IMG/VR virus record: IMGVR_UViG_3300020171_000138
Location: 1-22,339 of that record
Strand: one strand, 5' to 3'
DNA length: 22,339 bases
DNA from: a virus
Numbering within the stretch: position 1 is the stretch's first letter; each line of letters begins with the position of its first letter. This document shows, in pieces, positions 1-6,700 of the stretch. The notes below the pieces were generated by a model. It made no database searches and had not been told where the DNA came from. It worked only from the letters and a program-made list of their open reading frames with translations. The position numbers and the translations under genes are program-made.

Positions 1-833
1 ATCTCCAACATGCCAGGAGCATCAACACCCCATACCTCGCCGACATAGTTGCGTGCCCACCGCCATGCGTAGAACGGCTTGTAGGAGAATCGTTCTTCCT
101 TGATGGGCTTGTCTTGACTGCAATCTGCCCAATAGAGCGATATGTACGGGTCCTTGCCCTTCACGTCCAGCTTAAACCGGTAGTTTGCCGCAACGTACTG
201 CCAGAACCGCCACATCTTGGTAGGTTCCTGACAATCCTTGATACTATCTGGAAGATTGTCTGCTCCGAAGTAGTCTGATGCGTCCTCGGTGGAAAGCCAG
301 AACTCGCGGTAAAGTGTATCGACCTCTCCGAAGTTGTTCTCCATGATAAGCGTGTTCTTTGGGTGAAGTGTCTTGTAGCAGGGAATCTGACGCTTGCGGT
401 TGTCCTCCCGTAGCATGACAGCTGTTCCGAAGTCTGCACCGCACTTGATGAACGCCCTGCACTCGTCGTAAAAGTTGCTCTTGTTGAGCGTCTTGTACAT
501 GCCCTTCTCGCACGATTGCAGATATTCGATAAACACATCGTTCTCGTTGAGCTGCTTGTCCTCGAACATCAGACGGAACCACGCTATGGTGCGTCCGCAT
601 GCGTACCCTTGGATACCATCAGCCAGACGCGTTGAGGCTTTCATAGCCGTGTTGTCGAAGATATCACGCATGGAAGCGATAGCCTCTTCCCGTGGTGCAC
701 CATCACTCCATGAACCGTAGTACGGGTTTATGTACTTTGCGATATCCTGCCATATGGCGTCCCATCGCTCCCGGTCGCTTGAAAGGCTCTTGCGTACCCT
801 GTTGAGCCGTTGCATCTGCTCTTGTGTAACCAT
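1..833 (-). CDS. Portal (head-tail connector) protein, N-terminal part
   Basis: The minus-strand frame is open from an ATG at 833 to the left edge, giving about 277 residues with the C-terminus missing. An AGGAGG site lies just upstream, and the gene begins 9 bases after the stop of the terminase nuclease ORF. The N-terminus is rich in Arg/Glu/Trp (RKSLSSDRERWDAIWQDIAK), as in the T7 gp8-like head-tail connector family. Near residues 255-275 the stretch FYAWRWARNYVGEVWGV matches the family pattern of a hydrophobic-RW segment followed by GE-x-(Y/W)G. A portal forms the dodecameric ring at the capsid vertex through which the terminase pumps DNA. The order small terminase, large terminase, portal supports the call. 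This family is typical of podovirus-like phages, so a short tail is inferred. Assignment is by motif and context only. Confidence 0.8.
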   Translation of the reverse strand, partial: MVTQEQMQRLNRVRKSLSSDRERWDAIWQDIAKYINPYYGSWSDGAPREEAIASMRDIFDNTAMKASTRLADGIQGYACGRTIAWFRLMFEDKQLNENDVFIEYLQSCEKGMYKTLNKSNFYDECRAFIKCGADFGTAVMLREDNRKRQIPCYKTLHPKNTLIMENNFGEVDTLYREFWLSTEDASDYFGADNLPDSIKDCQEPTKMWRFWQYVAANYRFKLDVKGKDPYISLYWADCSQDKPIKEERFSYKPFYAWRWARNYVGEVWGVDAPGMLE

Positions 834-842
834 ATCCCCCTC

Positions 843-1562
843 CTAGAGGTAATCCATCGGATTCCAGTCTTGTATCGGCTTGTCGTATGGAATGACAATC
901 TCATCTGTCTTGCGCTGACGGGTAAACCACCATGCGCCCATGAGGTAACACACAACCAGGTCGTCGTGTATCGCTTCGGTGAGTGCCTCGTGCTTGACTC
1001 CGTTCTCGTTGACCTTTCCCCTGAACGCATGAAGCTGTCGCTTGAAGTCGTCCGCGAACTTCAGACCGTCGGCTATGTTTACCCTGCGCTGTTGTATCAA
1101 CACCTGTCCGGCTGTAACAAGGTCGTCCTTGGGGACGCGGATCTCTTTCAGCACGTTAGCACCCTGCAGCTTGCCACTTCCTCCGAACACCTTGCCGAAA
1201 GGTTGGTATATCTCGTTGACAGCGTTGCCACCGGTGAACACAATGGGGATGGGGACCAGGTACTTCTCACGCATGATATCGACAACCGGCTCTCCGACTC
1301 CCGTACCATCGACAAGCAACTCGTGGTTGTTCTTTATGTCGGTGTGGTTGCATATGACAGACACGATGTCGCATACCTCGGTGTAGCGAACCTCCAACAG
1401 TTTCTCGATGAGTACTATCTCGTAAAAGTGTTGTGCCCTGTCCTGTACACCTGCTGTGGGAGAACCGTCTAGGATACGGTAATTGTCACGCATGACCATG
1501 ATTGCGGTCGGGTCGCGCTTTTTGCCGGGGTCCACGATAACAAGGTACTCTTTTCTAACCAA
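843..1562 (-). CDS. Terminase large subunit, nuclease domain (separate ORF)
   Basis: This 239-residue protein carries the RNase H-like nuclease half of a large terminase. The first catalytic aspartate is in YLVIVDPGKKRDPTA (residues 6-20), the second in LLVDGTGVG (about 82-90), and the third acidic cluster in EAIHDDLVVCYLMGAWW near residue 210. The nuclease cuts concatemeric DNA at the start and end of packaging. The start is TTG at 1562, preceded by an AAGGA site about 8 bases upstream; stops TGA and TAA lie immediately upstream in frame, so no longer version of this ORF exists. The ATPase domain sits in the preceding ORF, 64 bases upstream. The gene ends with TAG, 9 bases before the portal start. 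The oddity is that ATPase and nuclease are normally one polypeptide. Confidence 0.82.
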   Translation of the reverse strand: MVRKEYLVIVDPGKKRDPTAIMVMRDNYRILDGSPTAGVQDRAQHFYEIVLIEKLLEVRYTEVCDIVSVICNHTDIKNNHELLVDGTGVGEPVVDIMREKYLVPIPIVFTGGNAVNEIYQPFGKVFGGSGKLQGANVLKEIRVPKDDLVTAGQVLIQQRRVNIADGLKFADDFKRQLHAFRGKVNENGVKHEALTEAIHDDLVVCYLMGAWWFTRQRKTDEIVIPYDKPIQDWNPMDYL

Positions 1563-1626
1563 TTATCAATTCCTTACTAGTTTTTGCTACTATTGGCGAT
1601 ACAACCCCCGAAAATCCCGATACCAC

Positions 1627-2565
1627 TTAGTAGTTTATTGCTATATCTAGTGGCTTTGCACTCCCAAAAGACATGCTCAACGGCTCTATCCTCCTACTAA
1701 ATATAGCATCAATCTCGTCATAACTGAATACCTGCTCGTTTGGTTCCACGAATTCACAACAGTACTCCTGCTTGAACATGTCTCGCCCCATCTCATCTAG
1801 GTTGCCCATCTGCTCACTGAATATCCTGTGCCTATATGAGTAATAAGCTGTTATACCACGTTTTTCTCTTTCTATACGGTACTTATCTTCATCAATTGCC
1901 TCTACCAATCCCCACCCATCAACAGATACATCCCATGGGCTACGTACCTCGTAGCGTTCCCATGTTTCACTCTGACAGGCGTTATGAAAGAATCCGCTTT
2001 TACCATTTGGAGTTGATATCAACAATAGTTCGCACTTTTCGTTGTCTGTTAGCATGGGCATTATTCCAGACTGGAACACTATATCGTCTATACGGCTACA
2101 CTCGTCTAGGATGATAATATCCGGGGACGAGTATCCTCTTGCTGACTTCTCTGTACCTGGAACTACAACTATTCTTGATCTGTTTGCCAATTCTATCAAT
2201 GAATCACTGTTACGCACAATCTTTGGGTAGAACTCGTCCCTTGCGATATAGTCGTTAATCTTCTCCATATCCTCTTGTGCTTGACGTTCTGTGGATGCAA
2301 CGATAATAGATAGGCTCTTGGGGTAGAAACGCGCCCTATGGCACGGTATGGAGCTTACAATGGTGGATTTGCCACTCTGTCTTGCCCCGTTTATCACCTT
2401 GCGCTTATGGTCGCTGTTTAGTATGTCCATCTGCCACTGGAACGGCTGACCACCATAGTCGTCTACACCGATTGCTTGGACATACCTTGAGCGTGAAAGG
2501 CCGTATACTGCGAACTTGTATGCGTTAGCCGGTAATGGCTGCGGAAGCTTTTTCAAGTTCGCCAA
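1627..2565 (-). CDS. Terminase large subunit, ATPase domain (separate ORF)
   Basis: This 312-residue protein is the packaging motor ATPase. The Walker A motif is GARQSGKST (about residue 59), Walker B with catalytic Glu is IIILDECSRI (about 149), and LLISTPNG (about 180) is the coupling motif. The end of the domain reads FKQEYCCEFVEPNEQVFS, the usual segment just before the linker to the nuclease. The chosen start is TTG at 2565, because AAAGGAG lies 7 bases upstream and no ATG fits; it overlaps the small-terminase gene by 41 bases. The protein stops at a TAA (1629-1627) inside the interdomain linker. Beyond that TAA the same frame stays open for 23 codons and overlaps the start of the nuclease ORF in another frame. 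Either the enzyme works as two chains, or a stop and a frame change are decay or sequence errors. Confidence 0.85.
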   Translation of the reverse strand: MANLKKLPQPLPANAYKFAVYGLSRSRYVQAIGVDDYGGQPFQWQMDILNSDHKRKVINGARQSGKSTIVSSIPCHRARFYPKSLSIIVASTERQAQEDMEKINDYIARDEFYPKIVRNSDSLIELANRSRIVVVPGTEKSARGYSSPDIIILDECSRIDDIVFQSGIMPMLTDNEKCELLLISTPNGKSGFFHNACQSETWERYEVRSPWDVSVDGWGLVEAIDEDKYRIEREKRGITAYYSYRHRIFSEQMGNLDEMGRDMFKQEYCCEFVEPNEQVFSYDEIDAIFSRRIEPLSMSFGSAKPLDIAINY

Positions 2566-3205
2566 TGATGCGCTCCTTTATCTCCGGGTTGTTGATCGTT
2601 GCGGTGTTGACTATCTGTATCATGTTCAAGTAGAGGTTCTCTGGGTTCTGCACGATGTTGATGTTGTCCTTTACCAGTCCTTGAATCTTGGCAAGGAGTT
2701 CCAGTTGCTTGTTCAGCGTTACTGCGGTGTCCAATAGGAGTTTACGTGTATCGTAGGTCTTTGCTTCGACGGTCAACACTTTGCGGTCTGTAGACTCTAT
2801 CCTATCCAATAGCTGTTGCAATGAGCATTTGTTGCGTGTTCTGCTCTCTCCCTCCACTTCTGGTTCAAGGTATATCACCTTGTATTCGTGTGCCCTTGGG
2901 TCGAGGTTGTACTTGGTTGGGTTCTCTGGGTCGCTTAACCATTCGTCGCAAGCATCGTACATCTTCTGTACCCGGACCATGGTCTGTTCAACACGGTCGA
3001 GAAAGGCTGTACCTTCCCTGTTTTGGGTCTTTTCTTGCTCTATTGCAACTGCTGGTAAGAGGCGCAACTTGACATAAGATGATAAGGTTGACCTCGGAAT
3101 GTCGAATGTGTCAGCTATCGCTTGATAACTTCTTTTGTTAGCTATCAGTGCCTTGACTATCTTCTCCCGTTGGGGGTGATTGTCAACTGTAATCCGACGT
3201 CCCAT
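2525..3205 (-). CDS. Terminase small subunit-like DNA-binding protein
   Basis: This 226-residue protein starts at ATG 3205 with AAAGGAG 6 bases upstream. The N-terminus has a helix-turn-helix (residues about 12-47; SYQAIADTFDIPRSTLSSYV), followed by a long, mostly alpha-helical, charged middle and C-terminal part that would suit oligomerisation. Small terminases recognise the packaging site and load the large subunit. The call rests on the HTH plus its position directly upstream of, and overlapping, the large-terminase ATPase ORF. Overall sequence is not diagnostic, and 226 residues is longer than many small terminases, so another DNA-binding role remains possible. Confidence 0.65.
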   Translation of the reverse strand: MGRRITVDNHPQREKIVKALIANKRSYQAIADTFDIPRSTLSSYVKLRLLPAVAIEQEKTQNREGTAFLDRVEQTMVRVQKMYDACDEWLSDPENPTKYNLDPRAHEYKVIYLEPEVEGESRTRNKCSLQQLLDRIESTDRKVLTVEAKTYDTRKLLLDTAVTLNKQLELLAKIQGLVKDNINIVQNPENLYLNMIQIVNTATINNPEIKERIIGELEKASAAITG

Positions 3206-3237
3206 ATTACTCCTTTACAAGTATACAATTAAAACTG

Positions 3238-3267
3238 ATTATAGGATACCACTGTTTCTGGTGAAAA
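3238..3267 (-). promoter_or_regulatory. Candidate promoter for the packaging genes
   Basis: In the 136-base gap upstream of the small terminase, the minus strand has a perfect -10 TATAAT (3243-3238) and a weaker -35 TTTTCA (3267-3262) with 18-base spacing. Transcription would start near 3231, giving a leader of about 25 bases before the ATG at 3205. The gap contains no gene I can support. The weak -35 could mean dependence on an activator or a late phage factor. Confidence 0.4.
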
Positions 3268-3341
3268 GCAAGTGCTCTATTCTTGTGTCTGCTATTTCCA
3301 AACTACGTAGCACTCCCATACTAGCTACAGGTGTCAAGCGG

Positions 3342-3563
3342 TTAGTCTTGATCGCGTGTTGAACTTTCATCAACCATGGGAACGTTGTTCCAGAACACAT
3401 ATCCGCACTCAATGCACACGGAAGCCTGTTGCAACATTTTTTTTCCGTCAAGTCCCTTTAAGAATCTAAGGGTTGGTTGTGTGCGTAGGATGTGGTAATG
3501 CTGGTGGCGTAAGGCGGCGGTTGGCTCTGGAGCTGGTCCCATTACTTGTTCGTCTATTTCCAT
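3342..3563 (-). CDS. Small phage protein with one CxxC motif
   Basis: This 73-residue protein starts at ATG 3563, which overlaps the stop of the upstream gene as TGATG, with AGGAGG 5 bases upstream. An in-frame TTG at 3581 lies 18 bases further upstream but has no comparable ribosome site. The N-terminus is acidic and Pro-rich, the middle is basic with several His, and the C-terminal part contains VCIECGYVFW, a single CxxC that would need a partner or a second subunit to bind metal. I do not recognise a family. It is the last gene of the long early run before the terminase promoter gap. Confidence 0.65.
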   Translation of the reverse strand: MEIDEQVMGPAPEPTAALRHQHYHILRTQPTLRFLKGLDGKKMLQQASVCIECGYVFWNNVPMVDESSTRDQD

Positions 3564-3952
3564 CACGCCCTCCTGTTCCAAGCGTCGATGGCTTGTTGTT
3601 CTGACTCAAATGATTTTGTTCTCATGCCAGCCCACACTGGGCATTTCTTATTATCATGGGTAACATAAAACATTATAGGTTCAAACCCATCACCAAAAGT
3701 CCCTATTCTCGGATACTCCCCACAGAACGGACACGGCAGAAGTCCATCACGAAGGATGCCAAGGTCTTTGATGTATCCATGCTCAACCTCACCCAACGGA
3801 CAATCTTGAGAGTGGTACATGCAAGTACCATCATGTCCATTGAAAATGCAACCAGTGCAGTCGTATGACTTCTCACTGACCTTTTCAACCGCCTTCACCA
3901 CATGCTCCTGCCCGTCGATAATCTCTATCCATTGGTCGCCTAGGTGCTTCAT
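3563..3952 (-). CDS. Lar-like zinc-ribbon protein
   Basis: This 129-residue protein starts at ATG 3952 with AAGGAGG upstream and overlaps the previous stop by ATGA. It carries two cysteine groups: an N-terminal half with CTGCIFNGHDGTC (about residues 32-44), and a central LLPCPFCGEYP followed by a C-terminal FESEQQAIDAWNRRA. The second half matches the Lar-type pattern (CPFCG, later W and AIxAWN). The first characterised Lar protein (Rac prophage) alleviates host type I restriction, but many phage members have no tested role. The family resemblance is seen; an anti-restriction function is inference. Confidence 0.6.
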   Translation of the reverse strand: MKHLGDQWIEIIDGQEHVVKAVEKVSEKSYDCTGCIFNGHDGTCMYHSQDCPLGEVEHGYIKDLGILRDGLLPCPFCGEYPRIGTFGDGFEPIMFYVTHDNKKCPVWAGMRTKSFESEQQAIDAWNRRA

Positions 3953-4128
3953 TTTGATTCCTCCTTGAAACTCTTGAACTCATATTTTGCATTGCAATTT
4001 TTACCTTGATCTCCAATATCCTCAACGAAGTACTTGTCATAGAATACCTTGAGTGCAAAGTCCTCAGTCACATTCTCTGGAATCAACGTCAATATCGGTT
4101 TTTCCTTATACGAAAGCTCTGCTTTCAT
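3949..4128 (-). CDS. Small hypothetical protein, 59 residues
   Basis: The ORF runs from ATG 4128 to a TGA that overlaps the next gene as ATGA, and its own start overlaps the preceding stop as ATGA, so it fills the gap exactly. GAGGAG lies upstream of the start. The product begins MKAELSYKEKPILTLIP, is soluble and charged with an acidic middle, and has one cysteine. No family recognised. Support comes from the ribosome site and the tight overlaps at both ends. Confidence 0.6.
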   Translation of the reverse strand: MKAELSYKEKPILTLIPENVTEDFALKVFYDKYFVEDIGDQGKNCNAKYEFKSFKEESK

Positions 4129-4472
4129 TTTACTTCTCCTCGTAATTCTTCAGCAAGTTTGTTTATCTTGTACAATGACTCAATACTTAAAACACGCACG
4201 GCACTCCTTAGGAAATCACAATTTTTCTTGGCTAACTGATATGCTTCATGCTTCTTAATCTGCGCCAATATTTCATCTGTCATTGGTTCTATATGGCATG
4301 TGTCCCATTCACCACTACCACGTATCCTTCCCCTACACTTGTCAGCCAATTGACCATTTTCCAATCGCCAATACAGCTTCGTTTCCCCAACAATTGTTGT
4401 GGTATAGTAATTGAAAACACTATATTTAGATGTATCGACAAACACCTCATCACCTATCTTGAAATCTGTCAT
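4125..4472 (-). CDS. Hypothetical protein with an N-terminal KOW/SH3-like stretch
   Basis: This 115-residue protein starts at ATG 4472 with GGAGG 6 bases upstream and ATGA overlap with its upstream neighbour. The N-terminus, FKIGDEVFVDTSKYS, followed by a beta-rich segment (TTTIVGETKLYWRL), looks like a small SH3-like barrel. The rest (about residues 65-115) is predicted helical and charged. Proteins of this look are common accessory genes in phages, with unknown function. No catalytic motif is visible. Confidence 0.6.
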   Translation of the reverse strand: MTDFKIGDEVFVDTSKYSVFNYYTTTIVGETKLYWRLENGQLADKCRGRIRGSGEWDTCHIEPMTDEILAQIKKHEAYQLAKKNCDFLRSAVRVLSIESLYKINKLAEELRGEVK

Positions 4473-4852
4473 TCATCACCTCCTTCCCTCTCTATCATCC
4501 AAAATTCCGGTTCACCCAATATACCTGCTTTACTTGGATGTGGGTCATGAACCAATTCTGTACCTTTGTATACCACAGCATGTCCAGTTGAAAATCCTCT
4601 TGGACTCTCGCCGGATACTAGGAAATACCCATCAACACCAACTGATATACCGCTTGCAATTCTTTCACTCGTTGCTAATCCTTTGTACTCATATCCGTGT
4701 TCAAAGATGAATTTAAAGAATTCCCCATGCCAGTGATTTCCCATGCCAATGAAATATGGAACTTCCTCATATGATAGTTCGAACAATGATGCTAGGCAAC
4801 AAGTGAAGCAATCACCCATCTCCCCTATTATTCTCTGGTCAACAGGAATCAT
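4469..4852 (-). CDS. Putative papain-like/C39-like cysteine peptidase-fold protein
   Basis: This 127-residue protein starts at ATG 4852, with AAGGAG 7 bases upstream; longer in-frame starts lack this site. Residues arranged like a cysteine protease are visible: GDCFTCCLASLF near residue 13 (Cys at the start of a helix), GHAVVYKG (His before a strand, about 92) and VHDPHPSKAG (Asp/His, about 103). This Cys-His-Asp order matches small phage proteins that resemble C39/papain-like folds, in which the start GNC/GDC and the end HDPHPS are hallmarks. Substrate is unknown; activity has not been shown for these proteins to my knowledge. It sits among small accessory genes, so a host-takeover or defence-countering role is only a guess. 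Confidence 0.55.
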   Translation of the reverse strand: MIPVDQRIIGEMGDCFTCCLASLFELSYEEVPYFIGMGNHWHGEFFKFIFEHGYEYKGLATSERIASGISVGVDGYFLVSGESPRGFSTGHAVVYKGTELVHDPHPSKAGILGEPEFWMIEREGGDE

Positions 4853-4853
4853 T

Positions 4854-5042
4854 TCACTTCTCCTTCTGGTGCTGTTTTTTAATGATTTGATGTACTCTCT
4901 GCCTTGATAGACCAAAAATATCTCCAATCTTCTGATATCTGAGTCCAGATTCTCTCATCTTGATAATAGTTTTATTTCGATTAGTGTCTGTTTTATGTAA
5001 CAGATATTTATTCACCAGTTCTTCGCTAGCAAAAGTAAACAT
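4854..5042 (-). CDS. Small helix-turn-helix protein
   Basis: This 62-residue protein starts at ATG 5042, chosen because AAGGAG precedes it; an upstream in-frame extension would run into the repeat shared with the neighbouring gene. Residues 25-55 read IIKMRESGLRYQKIGDIF then GLSRQRVHQIIKK, a sigma-factor region 4-type helix-turn-helix. It could be a small transcription regulator acting on phage or host promoters. It has no other domain. The stop (TGA) is one base from the next start. Confidence 0.65.
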   Translation of the reverse strand: MFTFASEELVNKYLLHKTDTNRNKTIIKMRESGLRYQKIGDIFGLSRQRVHQIIKKQHQKEK

Positions 5043-5044
5043 TA

Positions 5045-5320
5045 TTACTCTCCTTCTGGTGCTGGTGGGATGGGGAGCCATTCCTTGATATCTCTTGCTA
5101 CCACAAAAGACTCCCAAGAACACTCGCCTAGAAAACAAAATGTTCTAGGTTTGTTACTGATACGTGTTGGGTTTACCAAGAAATACTGTCCCTTCTCCGG
5201 CTTCTGCGTCACCGGTCGCCATGTGAGTTGGGCTTTCAGGTGGGCGTTTTCGGCTTGGAGTTTTTTGTATTCCGTTTCAGCATATTCAGAACAATGCCAA
5301 TGTTTCATCAACTCGGCCAT
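5045..5320 (-). CDS. DUF551-type protein, copy A
   Basis: This 91-residue protein starts at ATG 5320 with AAGGAG 8 bases upstream. Residues 6-30 form a short coiled coil, followed by TWRPVTQKPEKGQYFLV and a C-terminal IKEWLPIPPAPEGE, the pattern of DUF551 (WxPV...P..G...W.P.P). Function of the domain is unknown; it is frequent in phages and prophages. The next gene upstream (5308-5661) is a paralogue sharing a 35-bp identical DNA repeat at the 3' end, so the pair arose by duplication. Confidence 0.65.
   Translation of the reverse strand: MAELMKHWHCSEYAETEYKKLQAENAHLKAQLTWRPVTQKPEKGQYFLVNPTRISNKPRTFCFLGECSWESFVVARDIKEWLPIPPAPEGE
5049..5083. repeat. 35-bp direct repeat, copy 1 (second copy 5327-5361)
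   Basis: Positions 5049-5083 and 5327-5361 are identical. Each encodes, on the minus strand, the conserved C-terminal EWLPIPPAPEG of a DUF551 protein together with the AAGGAG ribosome site of the next gene. The start of the motif recurs as a shorter match near 4857-4873. The repeat marks a tandem duplication and would also be a target for homologous recombination. Confidence 0.85.
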
Positions 5321-5661
5321 TGTTTATCTCCTTCTGGTGCTGGTGGGATGGGGAGCCATTCGATCAGCTCTACGTCTGATAATGGTATATTCCACCCATA
5401 CACAGTGTCGTAGTCAGCAATAAATCTCTTCACGATTTTACCCTGCCGATACTTAATCAAATACCTGTCGCTTTCATCCGGCTTCTCGCTCACCGGTCGC
5501 CATGTGAGTTGGGATTCGAGATGAAGCCCAAACATATACAGCTCGGTCATGACATTGATTAGTTCTTCCTTGCTATGCTTCTCGGCGTTAGCAAAGGTTT
5601 CCATGAGACGAGACATAACTTTCCCCGTCTCCGCTTCATACCGTTTCATCAAATCGGTCAT
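5308..5661 (-). CDS. DUF551-type protein, copy B
   Basis: This 117-residue protein starts at ATG 5661 with AAGGAG 7 bases upstream; the ATG overlaps the previous stop. The N-terminal 50 residues are helical (MTDLMKRYEAETGKVMSRL), followed by TWRPVSEKPDESDRYLIKY and the end LIEWLPIPPAPEGD, again DUF551. The 3' end overlaps the start of copy A by 13 bases. Both paralogues begin M(T/A)(D/E)LMK, so the duplication includes the translation-start region. Function unknown. Confidence 0.65.
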   Translation of the reverse strand: MTDLMKRYEAETGKVMSRLMETFANAEKHSKEELINVMTELYMFGLHLESQLTWRPVSEKPDESDRYLIKYRQGKIVKRFIADYDTVYGWNIPLSDVELIEWLPIPPAPEGDKQWPS

Positions 5662-5834
5662 CTCAATTCTCCTTCTGTTAATTCTTCTATCCATTGAGCA
5701 TATTCCACAGAACCAACTTGATGTATAAATTCTTTTTCATCAAACGATGGGTTATAAAATTTGATAAAATCTATTGCAATTTTCAGTTTCTCACGTAATG
5801 AAAATATTTCTTGCAACAGGATATCATCAAGCAT
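5658..5834 (-). CDS. Small hypothetical protein, 58 residues
   Basis: The ORF opens at ATG 5834 immediately after an in-frame TAA and ends in a TGA overlapping the start of DUF551 copy B (ATGA). It begins MLDDILLQEIFSLREKLKIA, a helical, amphipathic stretch, and ends ELTEGELR. The only ribosome site is a weak GAAGG. A 10-codon ORF with a strong GGAGG site (5859-5827) overlaps its start, so it may be translated by coupling. No family recognised. Confidence 0.55.
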   Translation of the reverse strand: MLDDILLQEIFSLREKLKIAIDFIKFYNPSFDEKEFIHQVGSVEYAQWIEELTEGELR

Positions 5835-5859
5835 TTATAGCCTTCATCAACTCGGTCAT
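5827..5859 (-). other. 10-codon ORF overlapping the next start (possible coupling leader or gene remnant)
   Basis: An ATG at 5859 with strong GGAGG opens MTELMKAINA then TGA. Its first six codons resemble the starts of both DUF551 genes (MTDLMK, MAELMK) and of the gene at 8457 (MTELKK). It may be the remnant of another paralogue or a leader that delivers ribosomes to the ATG at 5834. It is seen directly, but a function is inference. Confidence 0.35.
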
Positions 5860-6068
5860 ACGTCCTCCTTCTGGTCACTCTCCCACGCATCGACAGCCTC
5901 ATCCACAGTGTTATGCCAGCCAACCATTTTGTTACAAGATATGCAACATATGGTATATCTTCTATTTATTCCTGTTTTACCATTCGATAATGGCGTTGGG
6001 TGATTGCCACACGAATTGCACTTCTCAACGTTAAGCAGCGCAAACCCTTTCTGGCTGTAACTTCTCAT
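5856..6068 (-). CDS. Small zinc-ribbon (Lar-like) protein
   Basis: This 70-residue protein starts at ATG 6068 with AAGGAGG 4-5 bases upstream. Two cysteine pairs, CNSCGNHP (about residue 17) and ICCISCNK (about 40), are followed by WHNTVDEAVDAWES, the spacing and ending of Lar-like zinc ribbons. It ends KEDV, where GAGGACGTATGA forms the stop and the next start. A metal-binding role is likely; function is unknown. Confidence 0.6.
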   Translation of the reverse strand: MRSYSQKGFALLNVEKCNSCGNHPTPLSNGKTGINRRYTICCISCNKMVGWHNTVDEAVDAWESDQKEDV

Positions 6069-6283
6069 ACGTCCTCCTTATCATACTCAAACCTCTTCTC
6101 CACCAACGCCTTGCCACAATATGGGCAATATTTCATACCATTTCCCACCGGTGTACCATCGAACAGGGTAAACATCTGCTTGCAATCGGTGTGCCAGTGG
6201 CCGTCGTCGTCTTGGTGCCATGTGCAAACACCTTCCTCAATAGCACGGTCTAGGTCTTTAATAGTCAATCCTAGTCTGCTCAT
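6065..6283 (-). CDS. Small zinc-ribbon protein
   Basis: This 72-residue protein starts at ATG 6283 with GGGAGG upstream. After a short N-terminal helix it shows CTWHQDDDGHWHTDCKQMF (about residues 20-38) and YCPYCGKALVEKR (about 52-64), a four-cysteine zinc ribbon of a type common as single small genes in phages. Likely metal binding, possibly a nucleic-acid or protein adaptor. It ends in the same KEDV/ATGA junction as its downstream neighbour. Confidence 0.6.
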   Translation of the reverse strand: MSRLGLTIKDLDRAIEEGVCTWHQDDDGHWHTDCKQMFTLFDGTPVGNGMKYCPYCGKALVEKRFEYDKEDV

Positions 6284-6476
6284 AAATCCTCCCGTTCTTG
6301 AAAGGCGGGTAGTCGATGTTCTCCAATGCGTAGTCGAAAGCGTACCCTCGCTTGTCCTGCTTGCCGTTGGCGATATAGTTGTACACGTTCTTTGTAGCGG
6401 TCAATTGTTCGGCTATCCGTGCGCTCTCGGTGACTCCGAGTGGTCTACCGTGCAGGAATATTAATATCCTTACCAT
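6258..6476 (-). CDS. Small HTH-like protein
   Basis: This 72-residue protein starts at ATG 6476, since AAGGAG lies 8 bases upstream; the in-frame GTG at 6485 sits inside that site. MVRILIFLHGRPLGVTESAR is followed by IAEQLTATKNVYNYIANGKQ and KRGYAFDYALE, resembling the small phage proteins in which a short HTH is framed by two beta strands. A regulatory or DNA-binding role is possible but not established. It overlaps the following gene by 26 bases. Confidence 0.55.
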   Translation of the reverse strand: MVRILIFLHGRPLGVTESARIAEQLTATKNVYNYIANGKQDKRGYAFDYALENIDYPPFKNGRIYEQTRIDY

Positions 6477-6700
6477 GGTTTCCACTCCTTCACCGCATCG
6501 ATTTGCTTGCTCGTCAGCTTGTAGTCGTGGACGCGGATTCCGTTCGCGCTCTTGTACACTGGGTAAGGGCTACCGCTTAACGGGTAACAGATTTGTACCA
6601 GGAACTTTCCCCTGGCGGTGACGATGAAAAACGGTGGTTGCGAGATTGCCCTTCCTTGTTTTGATTTCCTTGCTGCGGTATCAGGGTCAGTGTACGTCAT
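6470..6700 (-). CDS. Small hypothetical protein, 76 residues
   Basis: The start is taken as ATG 6700, preceded by AGGAGG 9 bases upstream; a GTG at 6724 would place that site inside the gene. The basic N-terminus (TAARKSKQGRAIS) is followed by a beta-rich part (FFIVTARGKFLVQICYPLSG) and a C-terminal helix ending VKEWKPW. No family recognised. It overlaps both the resolvase gene upstream and the next gene downstream. Confidence 0.5.
   Translation of the reverse strand: MTYTDPDTAARKSKQGRAISQPPFFIVTARGKFLVQICYPLSGSPYPVYKSANGIRVHDYKLTSKQIDAVKEWKPW

Noticed and set aside
810-1472. 220-codon plus-strand ORF
   Set aside because: It lies antisense to the terminase nuclease gene, whose catalytic motifs are clear; its translation is low in recognisable structure.
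1563-1626. Intron in the large terminase gene
   Set aside because: The gap is only 64 bases, too short for a group I or II intron, and has no such structure.
1627-1629. Recoded TAA stop in a phage with altered genetic code
   Set aside because: TAA, TAG and TGA all end genes normally throughout the window, at tight overlaps with the next start.
3239-3451. 70-codon minus-strand ORF upstream of the small terminase
   Set aside because: Mostly overlaps the better-supported gene at 3342-3563 in another frame and has no ribosome site.
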